Source: Algoriphagus sp. A40 (lineage in GTDB: Bacteria; Bacteroidota; Bacteroidia; Cytophagales; Cyclobacteriaceae). From it: a DNA stretch of 64,000 bases. This document shows, piece by piece, positions 52,419 to 60,789 of the stretch; within the stretch, counting starts at the first letter, position 1; the number at the start of each line of letters is the position of its first letter. The stretch covers positions 350,242-414,241 of the forward strand of contig NZ_MUNY01000078.1 in NCBI RefSeq assembly GCF_002002735.1, written 5' to 3'. Under the pieces are notes generated by a model. It ran no database searches. It saw only the letters and a list, made by a program, of their open reading frames with translations, and was not told where the DNA came from. The translations under genes and the position numbers were made by a program.

Positions 52419-53290
52419 TATTGAAAACGTTTGAGGATTTTTTCAATTCCCGGCAAGTATGCAGTGCCAAAGAGATTCAAGTGAACCAATAAGGGATAGA
52501 GATTGTAGATTCCCATCCGGCTTTCGAAGTCAGGTTCTAATGGGTTTATAGAATCGTAGGCCTCGTAAAATCTGGAATCAAATCCTCCAAAAAGCCTGGA
52601 AAAGGCCAAATCCATTTCTCTGTGTCCATAATAAACCGCCGGATCGATCAGACAGGGTTGGCCTTCACCGTCGCAAATTACATTTCCGGACCAAAGATCC
52701 CCATGAAGTAGAACTGGCTTTTCCTTCGGGAAAATGGAGTCAAGTTTAGGGTAAATGGCTTGGAATTTTTTCAAGAAATCCAATGGAATCAATCGGTCGA
52801 AATAAGATCTTCCCAGCATAGGTTCGAGCCGTTGTTCGATGAAAAAGTCCAGCCAAGTGTCAAACTGATGGTTTTTTTGGTGTAAAGAGGCGATGTAATT
52901 ATCCGTTTCAAGGCCAAATTTCTTGGCTTTATTGAGGTGCAGTTGAGCTAGCCCCAGCCCTAAATTTTCCCAATAATTCAACTGTTGCCGGGCGGAAGGA
53001 ATAAACTCGGAAAGCAGGTAATTGTAATCCTCGATTCTCCCGTGCCCGAAGGTTTGGGGGATTTTCAGGAAAGTCGATTTGCGCAGGAGTTGAAGCCCTT
53101 CAGCTTCCTTGACGAGGATTTTTTTTTCGTGATCGAAGTTGAGCTTTAGGAAAAAAATGCCCTCCGAGGTTTCAAGTCTGATTCCCTGATTGTGATTGCC
53201 CGCTGCGATCAAACTCGCGGATTTCAATTGGGCCATCGGACCCAGTGTTTCAAGAATTACCTGTTCGTAGATCTCGTGCTGATCAAGCAT
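52418..53290 (-). CDS. Fructosamine/ribulosamine kinase family protein
   Basis: The 290-aa protein has an aminoglycoside-phosphotransferase-like fold. The opening is LGPMAQLKSASLIAAGNHNQGIRLE. The catalytic loop is LLHGDLWSGNVICDGEGQPCLIDPAVYYGHREMDLAF (HGDLWSGN, then DPAVYYGHRE), diagnostic for FN3K homologues. Bacterial members phosphorylate ribulosamines or erythrulosamines to destabilise glycation adducts (Gemayel and co-workers' line of work on FN3K-related enzymes). The upstream gene encodes the matching kind of phosphatase, with an 8-bp overlap. Confidence 0.9.
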   Translation of the reverse strand: MLDQHEIYEQVILETLGPMAQLKSASLIAAGNHNQGIRLETSEGIFFLKLNFDHEKKILVKEAEGLQLLRKSTFLKIPQTFGHGRIEDYNYLLSEFIPSARQQLNYWENLGLGLAQLHLNKAKKFGLETDNYIASLHQKNHQFDTWLDFFIEQRLEPMLGRSYFDRLIPLDFLKKFQAIYPKLDSIFPKEKPVLLHGDLWSGNVICDGEGQPCLIDPAVYYGHREMDLAFSRLFGGFDSRFYEAYDSINPLEPDFESRMGIYNLYPLLVHLNLFGTAYLPGIEKILKRFQ

Positions 53291-53768
53291 AGAGTTGATG
53301 GACCTCTTTGATTTTTGTCAGGAAGCTTTCGATAGATTCATCCAGGATCTGAAAGATCTCATCAAAGCCTTCCTCCCCCCCATAATAAGGGTCAGGAACA
53401 GGCAGTCCCTCCCATCCAGCCACAAAATCCCGCATAAGAAATATGTCTTTTTCAGGGAAATTGTACTTGATTTTCAGGTTGTTGAGATTGCGCAGGTTAT
53501 TATCATCCATCGCGATGATGTAATTGAAATCCCTGAAATCGGTCCGGTTGACCTGGCGGCCCCGATGCGTGATAGTTAGTCCTTTGCGATTGGCGCATTT
53601 GATTGATCTCTCATCAGGAAGCTCCCCAATGTGATAGTCAGAAGTGCCTGCACTGTCGGATTTGAATTTACGTGACAACCCCAAAGCCTGGATTTTATGG
53701 TTAAAAATGGCCTCAGCAAGCGGAGATCGACAAATATTTCCCAAACAGACGAATAGAACTTTAATCAT
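53283..53768 (-). CDS. Low-molecular-weight protein-tyrosine-phosphatase family protein
   Basis: The 161-aa protein starts with the active-site loop VLFVCLGNICRSPLAEA (CX5R, Cys8 to Arg14) and ends with the catalytic Asp in PVPDPYYGGEEGFDE. The family dephosphorylates phosphotyrosine or phosphoarginine; some members act on ribulosamine 5-phosphates next to FN3K-type kinases. The operon order phosphatase-kinase-acetyltransferase supports a glycation-repair role here (inference). Confidence 0.9.
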   Translation of the reverse strand: MIKVLFVCLGNICRSPLAEAIFNHKIQALGLSRKFKSDSAGTSDYHIGELPDERSIKCANRKGLTITHRGRQVNRTDFRDFNYIIAMDDNNLRNLNNLKIKYNFPEKDIFLMRDFVAGWEGLPVPDPYYGGEEGFDEIFQILDESIESFLTKIKEVHQLYA

Positions 53769-53940
53769 ATAAAGGAATCAACAAGTGTTGATTTAAGGCT
53801 ATTTATTAAGTAGGTAAGCTTTGAAAGTAAATATTTTTTAGGGCATTTTCACAAGGGCAAATTCAATTTTGCCATTTTTTTTTATCGGATTTTAAAAATC
53901 CCTCATTTTAAGAAAAAATGCAGATTTGAGTTTGAATGGC

Positions 53941-53948
53941 TATTTTTG
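53941..53948 (+). promoter_or_regulatory. Possible -7 box of the waaA operon
   Basis: TATTTTTG matches TAnnTTTG and lies only 4 bp before the ATG at 53953, which would make the transcript essentially leaderless. No well-spaced -33 TTTG is seen (candidates are 12 or 6 bp upstream), so this is a weak call. Confidence 0.25.
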
Positions 53949-53952
53949 AAGG

Positions 53953-55200
53953 ATGAATTTGCTTTACCGCCTGATTTTATTTCTTGTTCCGGGTATTTTG
54001 TACTTGTTAAGGCCCTTTTCTACAAAGCTGAATCATTTTTTGGAAGGTCGGAAATATATTTTTTCAAATTTGGAAAATTTCCGGAATTCAAATGCCGGTC
54101 CGCTAGCTTGGTTTCATGTGGCCTCTTTGGGAGAATACGAGCAAGCCCGTCCGGTAATTGCTTCTCTAAAAACCAAAAGACCCGAATTAGCCATTTTGGT
54201 AAGCTTTTTCAGCCCTTCAGGATATGATCATGTGATCAAAAAGCCGCAGCCTGATGTGGATTTCATCACTTATTTGCCCTTGGATAGGAAAAGCTTTGCT
54301 GAAAAGTTTGTAGAAATATTGAACCCCGAACTTGCATTTTTTGTCAAATACGATCTTTGGTATCATCATATTCAGGCCCTTAAAAAGCGCCAAAAACCTG
54401 TCTTTTTGATTTCCGCAAGTTTGCGAGAGGATCATAGTTTTTTTGGCTTTTTTGGATTCTTTTTTCGTCAAAATCTATTTGTCATGGATTGGATTTTTAC
54501 CCAAAACCAAAAGAGCCTTGAACTGTTGAAAAGCATTGGATATGCCAAAACCTCTCTGGCGGGAGATACCCGATTTGATCGGGTGGAGGCTACTGCAACT
54601 TCCCCAAAGGAGCTGCCTGAAATCAGAGATTGGGTTGGAAATCGGCAGGTTATTGTTGTGGGTTCGGCTTGGGAAGAGGATATGAAGCTTCTGATTCCTT
54701 TGATCAATTCCCGGCCCGAATCCCGCTGGATCATTGCCCCTCATGACTTGAATCCCGAACCAATAGATCGCTGGAGAAATCAGTTGCAGTCAGAATCCAA
54801 GAAATATTCCGAATGGAATCCTTCTGATACCAATTCGGTGCTTTTCATAGATAACATTGGGATGCTTTCTTCCCTTTACCAGTTTGCCAAAATAGCCTAT
54901 GTGGGCGGTGCCTTTGGAAAGGGACTTCACAATATTCTCGAGCCCCTTGGCTTTGGAAAGCCGGTGATTTTCGGAAAAGTCAAAAAGGCCTCCAAATTTC
55001 CTGAAGCAGAACAAAGCGTTTTAGAGGGTTGTGGGTTTTCTGTATCGGATGAAAAATCCCTTTTGGAAATTTTTGAGAAATTGGAGAAACCGGATTTTTA
55101 CAATAAATCCGTCGATTCTGCCCAAAATTGGGTAAAATCGAACCTTGGCGCGGCAAATCGGATTGTCGATAAAGTAACAGAGTTAATCCCAAAAAAATGA
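53953..55200 (+). CDS. waaA: 3-deoxy-D-manno-octulosonic acid transferase
   Basis: The 415-aa GT30 enzyme attaches Kdo to lipid A precursor at the inner membrane. An N-terminal membrane-associated helix (MNLLYRLILFLVPGILYLL) is followed by the conserved acceptor-binding region WFHVASLGEYEQARPVIASL. Then come LAFFVKYDLWYHH, VVGSAWEEDMKLLIPL and the donor-binding YVGGAFGKGLHNILEPLGFGKPVIFG. It is the first gene of an apparent operon; its stop overlaps rsgA by 4 bp. Confidence 0.93.
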   Translation: MNLLYRLILFLVPGILYLLRPFSTKLNHFLEGRKYIFSNLENFRNSNAGPLAWFHVASLGEYEQARPVIASLKTKRPELAILVSFFSPSGYDHVIKKPQPDVDFITYLPLDRKSFAEKFVEILNPELAFFVKYDLWYHHIQALKKRQKPVFLISASLREDHSFFGFFGFFFRQNLFVMDWIFTQNQKSLELLKSIGYAKTSLAGDTRFDRVEATATSPKELPEIRDWVGNRQVIVVGSAWEEDMKLLIPLINSRPESRWIIAPHDLNPEPIDRWRNQLQSESKKYSEWNPSDTNSVLFIDNIGMLSSLYQFAKIAYVGGAFGKGLHNILEPLGFGKPVIFGKVKKASKFPEAEQSVLEGCGFSVSDEKSLLEIFEKLEKPDFYNKSVDSAQNWVKSNLGAANRIVDKVTELIPKK

Positions 55201-56120
55201 AAGGCAGAGTCATCAAGTCCACCGGAAGCTGGTATATCGTTCAAGTAGAAGGGAAAGTGATTTCGGCCAGACTGAAGGGGAAGTTTAAACAGGACGAACT
55301 CAAATTGACCAACCCCATCGCGGTAGGGGACTGGGTGGAGCTGGAAAAGGAGGCTGGACAAGAAACTGCGGTCATCTCTGAGATTTTGCCAAGAGAAAAC
55401 TACGTGATCCGAAAATCCACCCGAAAGCAGCATTTTTCACACATCATTGCGAGCAATTTGGATCAGGCGATTTTAGTCATCACCATGAAAAAGCCCAGAA
55501 CTTCGCTTGGATTTATCGACCGTTTTTTAGTCAGCACTGAGAGTTTTAGGATTCCAGCGATCTTGGTTGTAAACAAAATGGACCAGTTGGAAGGGGAGGA
55601 TGAGGCAGAATGGCTTCAGGATATTCATGAGATCTATGAACCTCTGGGATACTCGGTTTTAGAAGTTTCCGCCTTAATGGAGCAAGGCCTGAAGGAAAAG
55701 TTTTTGCCATTTATCCAGGGGAGGTCCAGTTTGATTGCAGGACATTCCGGAGTGGGAAAATCAACACTTTTGAACGCATTGGTTCCCGAAGCAAAGCAAG
55801 ATACCAAGGAGATTTCAGGATACAGCGCCAAAGGAGTCCATACGACCACTTTTGCGGAGCTTTTTTCAATTGCAGAAGGTGGAGATTTGATCGATACTCC
55901 CGGGATTAAAGAGTTTGGAATTTTGGATGTTGAGGAAAACGAACTTTCCCACTTTTTCCCTGAGATGAGAAAATACCTCGGGCAATGCAAATACAATAAC
56001 TGCACCCATATCAACGAGCCCGGATGTGTTGTGCTGCAAAAACTAGAGCAAGGATTTATCCATCCCTATCGGTACCAAAACTATGTGAATATTCTCCACG
56101 AGGAGGACAGTCACCGTTGA
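55197..56120 (+). CDS. rsgA: Ribosome small subunit-dependent GTPase A
   Basis: The 307-aa protein has the RsgA layout. An N-terminal OB fold (GRVIKSTGSWYIVQVEG) precedes a circularly permuted GTPase with NKMDQLEG (G4), then GHSGVGKSTLLNALV near residue 182 (G1) and IDTPGIKEFG (G3). The C-terminal zinc site is GQCKYNNCTHINEPGCVV. It matures the 30S subunit and releases on GTP hydrolysis. Downstream of waaA with a 4-bp overlap. Confidence 0.96.
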   Translation: MKGRVIKSTGSWYIVQVEGKVISARLKGKFKQDELKLTNPIAVGDWVELEKEAGQETAVISEILPRENYVIRKSTRKQHFSHIIASNLDQAILVITMKKPRTSLGFIDRFLVSTESFRIPAILVVNKMDQLEGEDEAEWLQDIHEIYEPLGYSVLEVSALMEQGLKEKFLPFIQGRSSLIAGHSGVGKSTLLNALVPEAKQDTKEISGYSAKGVHTTTFAELFSIAEGGDLIDTPGIKEFGILDVEENELSHFFPEMRKYLGQCKYNNCTHINEPGCVVLQKLEQGFIHPYRYQNYVNILHEEDSHR

Positions 56121-56174
56121 TTGGCTTTGAATCCAATGCAAATTGGACTAATTTTCATTTTTCAAAATCATCCT

Positions 56175-56666
56175 ATGAGCGAAGTACTCAATCATAAGCA
56201 AGTCGGGCAAAAAATCACCCGAATGGCTTTCGAAATTTATGAGCGTAATGTGAATTCTTCCGGAGTTGTATTTGCAGGAATTACCGGTATGGGCATGAGC
56301 TTGGCTAAGTTATTGGCCGATGAGTTGAAGCGGATTTCCCCAGTCAAGGTGGAATTGGTAGAGGTGATTTTGGACAAAAAGGCAGTTTCCAAATCAGAAA
56401 TTGAATTGTCTAAATCCCTGGATCTGATCAATAAGACCATTATTTTGGTAGATGATGTGCTCAATACCGGCAAAACATTGGTCTATGCAATGAAGCCATT
56501 TCTGGATCAGGAAATTCAAAAAATGGAAATCGCCGTATTGGTCAACCGCAGCCATGGACTTTTTCCGGTAAGGCCTGATTACACCGGTTTTGAACTTTCC
56601 ACCACTTTCAATGAGCACATTCGAGTGGATGTCTCAGGCCCACAACATTCTGTCCAGCTACACTAA
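56175..56666 (+). CDS. Phosphoribosyltransferase family protein
   Basis: The start at 56175 (MSEVLNHKQVGQKITRMAF, 163 aa) is chosen; the 56121 TTG start would give an unusual hydrophobic extension. The PRPP-binding motif is TIILVDDVLNTGKTLVYAM (type I PRTase). VFAGITGMGMSLAKLLA and the flanking segments resemble the PyrR/hypoxanthine-type group. It could be a PyrR-like regulator or a salvage enzyme; the acceptor base is not determinable. It follows rsgA and precedes panB closely. Confidence 0.82.
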   Translation: MSEVLNHKQVGQKITRMAFEIYERNVNSSGVVFAGITGMGMSLAKLLADELKRISPVKVELVEVILDKKAVSKSEIELSKSLDLINKTIILVDDVLNTGKTLVYAMKPFLDQEIQKMEIAVLVNRSHGLFPVRPDYTGFELSTTFNEHIRVDVSGPQHSVQLH

Positions 56667-56670
56667 TCCA

Positions 56671-57492
56671 ATGTCTGTACATTCCTCAGCGAATCTCAAG
56701 CGTATTACCACTCATACCCTACAGGAAATGAAAATCCGTGGGGAAAAAATCTCCATGCTCACAGCATACGATTACTCCATGGCTAAAATCGTGGATGAAG
56801 CTGGCATTGACATCATTTTGGTGGGAGACTCGGCTTCCAATGTAATGGCTGGTCACGAGACTACACTGCCGATTACCTTGGACCAAATGATATATCATGC
56901 CTCTGCTGTGGTCAGAGCGGTGAAGCGGGCATTTGTGGTTGTGGATATTCCATTTGGAAATTACCAGGGTAACAGCTCAGAGGCACTAAGATCAGCTATC
57001 CGAATCATGAAAGAATCCGGTGCTCATTCTGTCAAAGTTGAAGGCGGCTCAGAAATCCGAGAATCTGTGGTCAGAATACTCAGTGCAGGAGTTCCTGTCA
57101 TGGGACATTTGGGACTTACACCTCAGTCGATTTATAAATTCGGAACTTACACTGTTCGGGCCAAAGAGGATGCCGAAGCACAGAAACTCCTCGAGGATGC
57201 GAAAATGTTGGAAGAATGTGGCTGCTACGCGATAGTTTTGGAGAAAATTCCTGCTTCATTGGCCAAAAAAGTGGCTGAAGCTGTAGCCATTCCAGTGATT
57301 GGAATCGGTGCAGGTGGGGGAGTTGATGGACAGGTTTTGGTCATGCATGACATGCTTGGGATCACACAGGAGTTCAAACCTCGTTTTTTGCGTCAATATG
57401 CGGATTTGCAGTCGGTCATGAAGGACGCATTCAAAAGGTATATCAAAGACGTGAAGGGAAAAGATTTTCCAAATGAGTCGGAGAGTTACTGA
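56671..57492 (+). CDS. panB: 3-methyl-2-oxobutanoate hydroxymethyltransferase
   Basis: The start at 56671 (MSVHSSANLKRITTHTLQEMKIRGEKISMLTAYD) follows the upstream stop by 4 bp; the earlier ATG at 56590 lies inside the PRTase gene. The 273-aa TIM-barrel enzyme makes ketopantoate from 2-oxoisovalerate, the first step to pantothenate. Motifs are LTAYDYSMAKIVDEAGID, LVGDSASNVMAGHETTLPITLD, VKVEGGSEI and VIGIGAGGGVDGQVLVMHD. The family size is normal. A terminator follows. Confidence 0.95.
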   Translation: MSVHSSANLKRITTHTLQEMKIRGEKISMLTAYDYSMAKIVDEAGIDIILVGDSASNVMAGHETTLPITLDQMIYHASAVVRAVKRAFVVVDIPFGNYQGNSSEALRSAIRIMKESGAHSVKVEGGSEIRESVVRILSAGVPVMGHLGLTPQSIYKFGTYTVRAKEDAEAQKLLEDAKMLEECGCYAIVLEKIPASLAKKVAEAVAIPVIGIGAGGGVDGQVLVMHDMLGITQEFKPRFLRQYADLQSVMKDAFKRYIKDVKGKDFPNESESY

Positions 57493-57513
57493 ACTTTAAA
57501 TTCAATAAGAGCG

Positions 57514-57540
57514 AAACACCTTTCTGAGGTGTTTTTTTTT
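57514..57540 (+). terminator. panB operon terminator
   Basis: AAACACCT/AGGTGTTT with loop TTCTG, followed by T to 57540. Confidence 0.8.
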
Positions 57541-57616
57541 GCCCATCCAAATACGGCAAATGGCGTATTCCCTACCACTTTGACTCCAGTTAGCTTTGAT
57601 CAAAAATCTTTTTATC

Positions 57617-59500
57617 ATGAAAAAACTACACAAATTCACCCGAATTGTATTCCTCTTAGGCCTCTTTGCCCTTGGGATTCCAAACCTTGGTTTTGCTCAG
57701 GAACCCGCCTGGAAATTGGTCCTGGAAAAGGAAATCGAATGGACTCTTCATACCTCCAATAAGATCCTACTGGTAGGTACATCGGATTGGGGACTGCATG
57801 GCATCGATGCCAATTCAGGAAAATTGCTTTGGTCCAATGAAGACCTTTACAACTCTGCCAAAGCCTTGAAAGGTCCGGATGGCAAGAAAGTCGGATACAC
57901 CTCAGACCTGATCCGGGTGCTTCATGATCCCACTGACGAGTTGGTCTCTGACTTTGCCATCGTCAAGTACACAGACAATATCGCGGTCAAAAACTTTGTG
58001 GTGATCAACATCCGCACGGGCGAATTGGTTATGAATCCCAAAATGGCAGGAATGCCAGTGGTTAAAGTAATTGGTCCGGAGATCGCTACCTTTCATTACG
58101 ACGGATCAGATTACATCCCTGACCTAAAGGGAGTCGTGATCACCGCAAGCTGGGAGGATTTGGCTACTGCCGGCAAACCTTACATGCAGGTAACTAAGTT
58201 TGTGGACTTGGAATCCGGCAAAGTTTCCTGGGAAAATAACCAGGTTTCATCCAAGTTTTTGCCAGTGTTGACCGATGACAAAAACCTGATTTTCATCGGA
58301 GAAAAAACTGCCGCTAAAATCGATGCAAAGACCGGACAACCGATCTGGTCCATCGAAGTGGCGGATAAAAAGAACAATTTTGAGGCTTTTGATGCCAATA
58401 TTCGTTTGACTGAGGGCTATTTCTACCAGAAAAAAGGGAATCAGGGAGTAGTGACTGCAGTTGATCTGAAGACCGGAAAATCACTCTGGGAAAAACCCCT
58501 GGCCACTAAAGATGCTCCCGTGCTTACTGCCGAAAATTTTGGGGTAATTGTCGCAGACGAGAAGAATTTTACCCTGATGGAAGCTGAGACAGGCAATACC
58601 AAATGGACTGCCAAAAAATTGAGTGGTGTGGTGGTTGACCTTGGCAAAGACTGGGGCATAGCTGTCGGTGAAAAAGACAAATACCTGACTGTGCTAGACA
58701 AAAATACAGGAGAGGAAAAGTGGTCCGAAAAAGTGAAAGGAATCCGGATTGACCAACTGACCGGGGCTGGATTGATGTTCACCAACGAAGATGGAAGTGT
58801 GGGACTGTTTGGGTTTGATGGTAAACCAGTATGGAGCGAAAAAGACATGATCAAGGGCCCTGGCGTATTGAGAGCCAAGCCGTCACTGGATCAGGAGGTC
58901 TTTTATGCAGACGAGAAAATTTACCATGTCAATCTGGTAACTGGAGAGAAAAAAGTCATCATCGACAAAGTTGAATTTGAAGAAAAAGAAGTACCGGATA
59001 ATTTGGAATTCACCGGTTCAAACTTTGTTCTTTCGTCCAGCCAAAATATGCTTGGATTTGACGAAAACGGCACCATTCTGTATCAGGATCATTGGGCTTC
59101 TCCAAAAACCAGCTTGGCAGGAAGGATAGCCATGAGAACAATGCAGGTGGCAATGGTGGCTATGGCTTCAGCTGCTGCATACAATCAGGGATATGCAGGA
59201 AACAATACTTCGCTTGGAAAGCAATACGGAAATCAGCGGGAGTTTTTCGAAGACATGTCAAGTGCCTTTGGCGATGTAGCCAATCAGCGGTTTAAAGCAT
59301 CACTCAACAAGGGATTATACAGCTTTATCCTAACTGATGTTGGAGAAGGCGTTGGCTTGGTGAAAGTGGACAAGGTAAATGGCAAAGAGGAAGGGAAAAT
59401 TGTCCTGAATGACAAAGAGCCGATCTACGATTCAGATCCGGAGAATGGAATGATTTTTTACAAGCCTACCAAGAAGGAAGTCTTTGGGTATGTGTTTTAA
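57617..59500 (+). CDS. Secreted PQQ-like beta-propeller repeat protein
   Basis: The start at 57617 (MKKLHKFTRIVFLLGLFALGIPNLGFAQ) gives a clear signal peptide; 627 aa. The body has PQQ/WD-like blades with repeated GxxxW cores, such as LHGIDANSGKLLWSNEDL, KIDAKTGQPIWSIEVA, AVDLKTGKSLWEKPLA and VLDKNTGEEKWSEKV. There is no evidence for PQQ itself; such propellers often only scaffold. A conspicuous Met- and Ala-rich hydrophobic stretch (AMRTMQVAMVAMASAAAYN, about residues 502-520) interrupts it near the C-terminus, followed by GNNTSLGKQYGNQREFFEDM. Confidence 0.8.
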   Translation: MKKLHKFTRIVFLLGLFALGIPNLGFAQEPAWKLVLEKEIEWTLHTSNKILLVGTSDWGLHGIDANSGKLLWSNEDLYNSAKALKGPDGKKVGYTSDLIRVLHDPTDELVSDFAIVKYTDNIAVKNFVVINIRTGELVMNPKMAGMPVVKVIGPEIATFHYDGSDYIPDLKGVVITASWEDLATAGKPYMQVTKFVDLESGKVSWENNQVSSKFLPVLTDDKNLIFIGEKTAAKIDAKTGQPIWSIEVADKKNNFEAFDANIRLTEGYFYQKKGNQGVVTAVDLKTGKSLWEKPLATKDAPVLTAENFGVIVADEKNFTLMEAETGNTKWTAKKLSGVVVDLGKDWGIAVGEKDKYLTVLDKNTGEEKWSEKVKGIRIDQLTGAGLMFTNEDGSVGLFGFDGKPVWSEKDMIKGPGVLRAKPSLDQEVFYADEKIYHVNLVTGEKKVIIDKVEFEEKEVPDNLEFTGSNFVLSSSQNMLGFDENGTILYQDHWASPKTSLAGRIAMRTMQVAMVAMASAAAYNQGYAGNNTSLGKQYGNQREFFEDMSSAFGDVANQRFKASLNKGLYSFILTDVGEGVGLVKVDKVNGKEEGKIVLNDKEPIYDSDPENGMIFYKPTKKEVFGYVF

Positions 59501-59513
59501 GCGTATATAACCT

Positions 59514-59552
59514 AAAATGAAAAAATCCCGGCTTTAGGGATTTTTTCATTTT
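59514..59552. terminator. Bidirectional terminator between the propeller gene and GH57
   Basis: AAAATGAAAAAATCCC / GGGATTTTTTCATTTT, 16-bp perfect stem with a GGCTTTA loop, usable from both strands. Confidence 0.8.
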
Positions 59553-59583
59553 AGTCAAATTAGATTGCCGATTGATGAAAGCA

Positions 59584-60789
59584 TCAACTTTTGAGTTCTT
59601 CCTTCTTTTGCTTCACCCTTAGCATAAAATCACTCAGCACATTCATGTAATTGATAAAGGCGTCGTAAGGAGTATCGTATGGGCTGAAATACTCGTGGAC
59701 AGAGCCATCGGAAAAGAATTTGGTACACATGTAGTAAAAGTGATCCGAGGTCTGCAAATATCCCCAGTCACGCTTGATTTCCGGATCATCCAGGTCTTTG
59801 ACGAGTTTTTCAAGTTCATACAGTCGGTCAAAAGCTTCGTCCTGCATATCATTGCCGAGCCAGGCTGTCAAATCCCGTTCTTCATCTGCCCAAGAAATGG
59901 GTACAGGCACGTGGATTTTGCTCACCGGAGCCACTTTAGCGGCTACTTCCGAAGGTGTGGAAAAGGTGAAACTGGAATGATTCAGGACAGCTTCTGGAAG
60001 GTGTCGCATAAATTCAAAGATTCCAGTCTCGGCCCACTGGTGTTCCCCGAATGTTTCATAATCCATGAATAGGTTCAGAACCTGCTCCTCCTTGGGAATT
60101 GCGTTGATCCATTTGACGAATTTTTCAGTGGTCAAAGGAAAATCAGCCCAGGTTTTGTTGCTGAAGCGAAAAGCGATGTCATCCGAAAGCAGGAAGTTTT
60201 TGAGCAAAACTTTCAGTTTGGGCTCGATTGCGTTGGAGTAGACGTAATTGGGGCTTTTCCAGCCCAGAATATGCTTGGCTCCTTCGGTCAAAACTGCCTC
60301 ATAGCCTAGTTCTGCCACCATTGCACCGATCTGATCAGAATAGATTAATTCAGTATTTCTGAAGACTTTTGGTGTATATCCATTGAATAGTTCCTTGATA
60401 CGGTCCTGGTGTTTTTTGACCAAACTGTGAAATTCTTCTTTGCTTTTCAGAGCCGCAAGTGAGTGAGTGTAGGTTTCATTCAACAGTTCGACCTGGCCTG
60501 TAGCCACCAGCTTCTGGAAACTTTCCAAAACATCAGGTGCATAGGCTTCCATTTGATCCAGGAAGGTGCCGGATAGCGAAAATGCCACTTTAAATTTCCC
60601 CTGATATCGGTGAATCAGCTCTAGCAGAAGGGAATTCATAGGTAAATAGCACTTCTGAGCTACTTTGCGAATCACGTTTCGATTTAAGAAATCATCCCAA
60701 TAATGGTGGTCTTCCCCAATGTCAAAAAATCGGTACGGTTTCAATCGAAAAGGCTGATGCACCTGAAAGTAAAAGCAGATGGTTCTCAT
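59584..60789 (-). CDS. Glycoside hydrolase family 57 protein
   Basis: The start at 60789 (MRTICFYFQVHQPFRLKPYRFF, 401 aa) overlaps the GT4 gene by 4 bp; the longer frame to 60849 reads into it. The nucleophile Glu is in KVFRNTELIYSDQ (Glu147) and the acid/base Asp is in FMDYETFGEHQW (Asp243), both typical of GH57. The family comprises alpha-amylases, branching enzymes and 4-alpha-glucanotransferases acting on alpha-glucans. It belongs to the minus-strand alpha-glucan operon with GT4 and the debranching enzyme. Confidence 0.92.
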   Translation of the reverse strand: MRTICFYFQVHQPFRLKPYRFFDIGEDHHYWDDFLNRNVIRKVAQKCYLPMNSLLLELIHRYQGKFKVAFSLSGTFLDQMEAYAPDVLESFQKLVATGQVELLNETYTHSLAALKSKEEFHSLVKKHQDRIKELFNGYTPKVFRNTELIYSDQIGAMVAELGYEAVLTEGAKHILGWKSPNYVYSNAIEPKLKVLLKNFLLSDDIAFRFSNKTWADFPLTTEKFVKWINAIPKEEQVLNLFMDYETFGEHQWAETGIFEFMRHLPEAVLNHSSFTFSTPSEVAAKVAPVSKIHVPVPISWADEERDLTAWLGNDMQDEAFDRLYELEKLVKDLDDPEIKRDWGYLQTSDHFYYMCTKFFSDGSVHEYFSPYDTPYDAFINYMNVLSDFMLRVKQKKEELKS

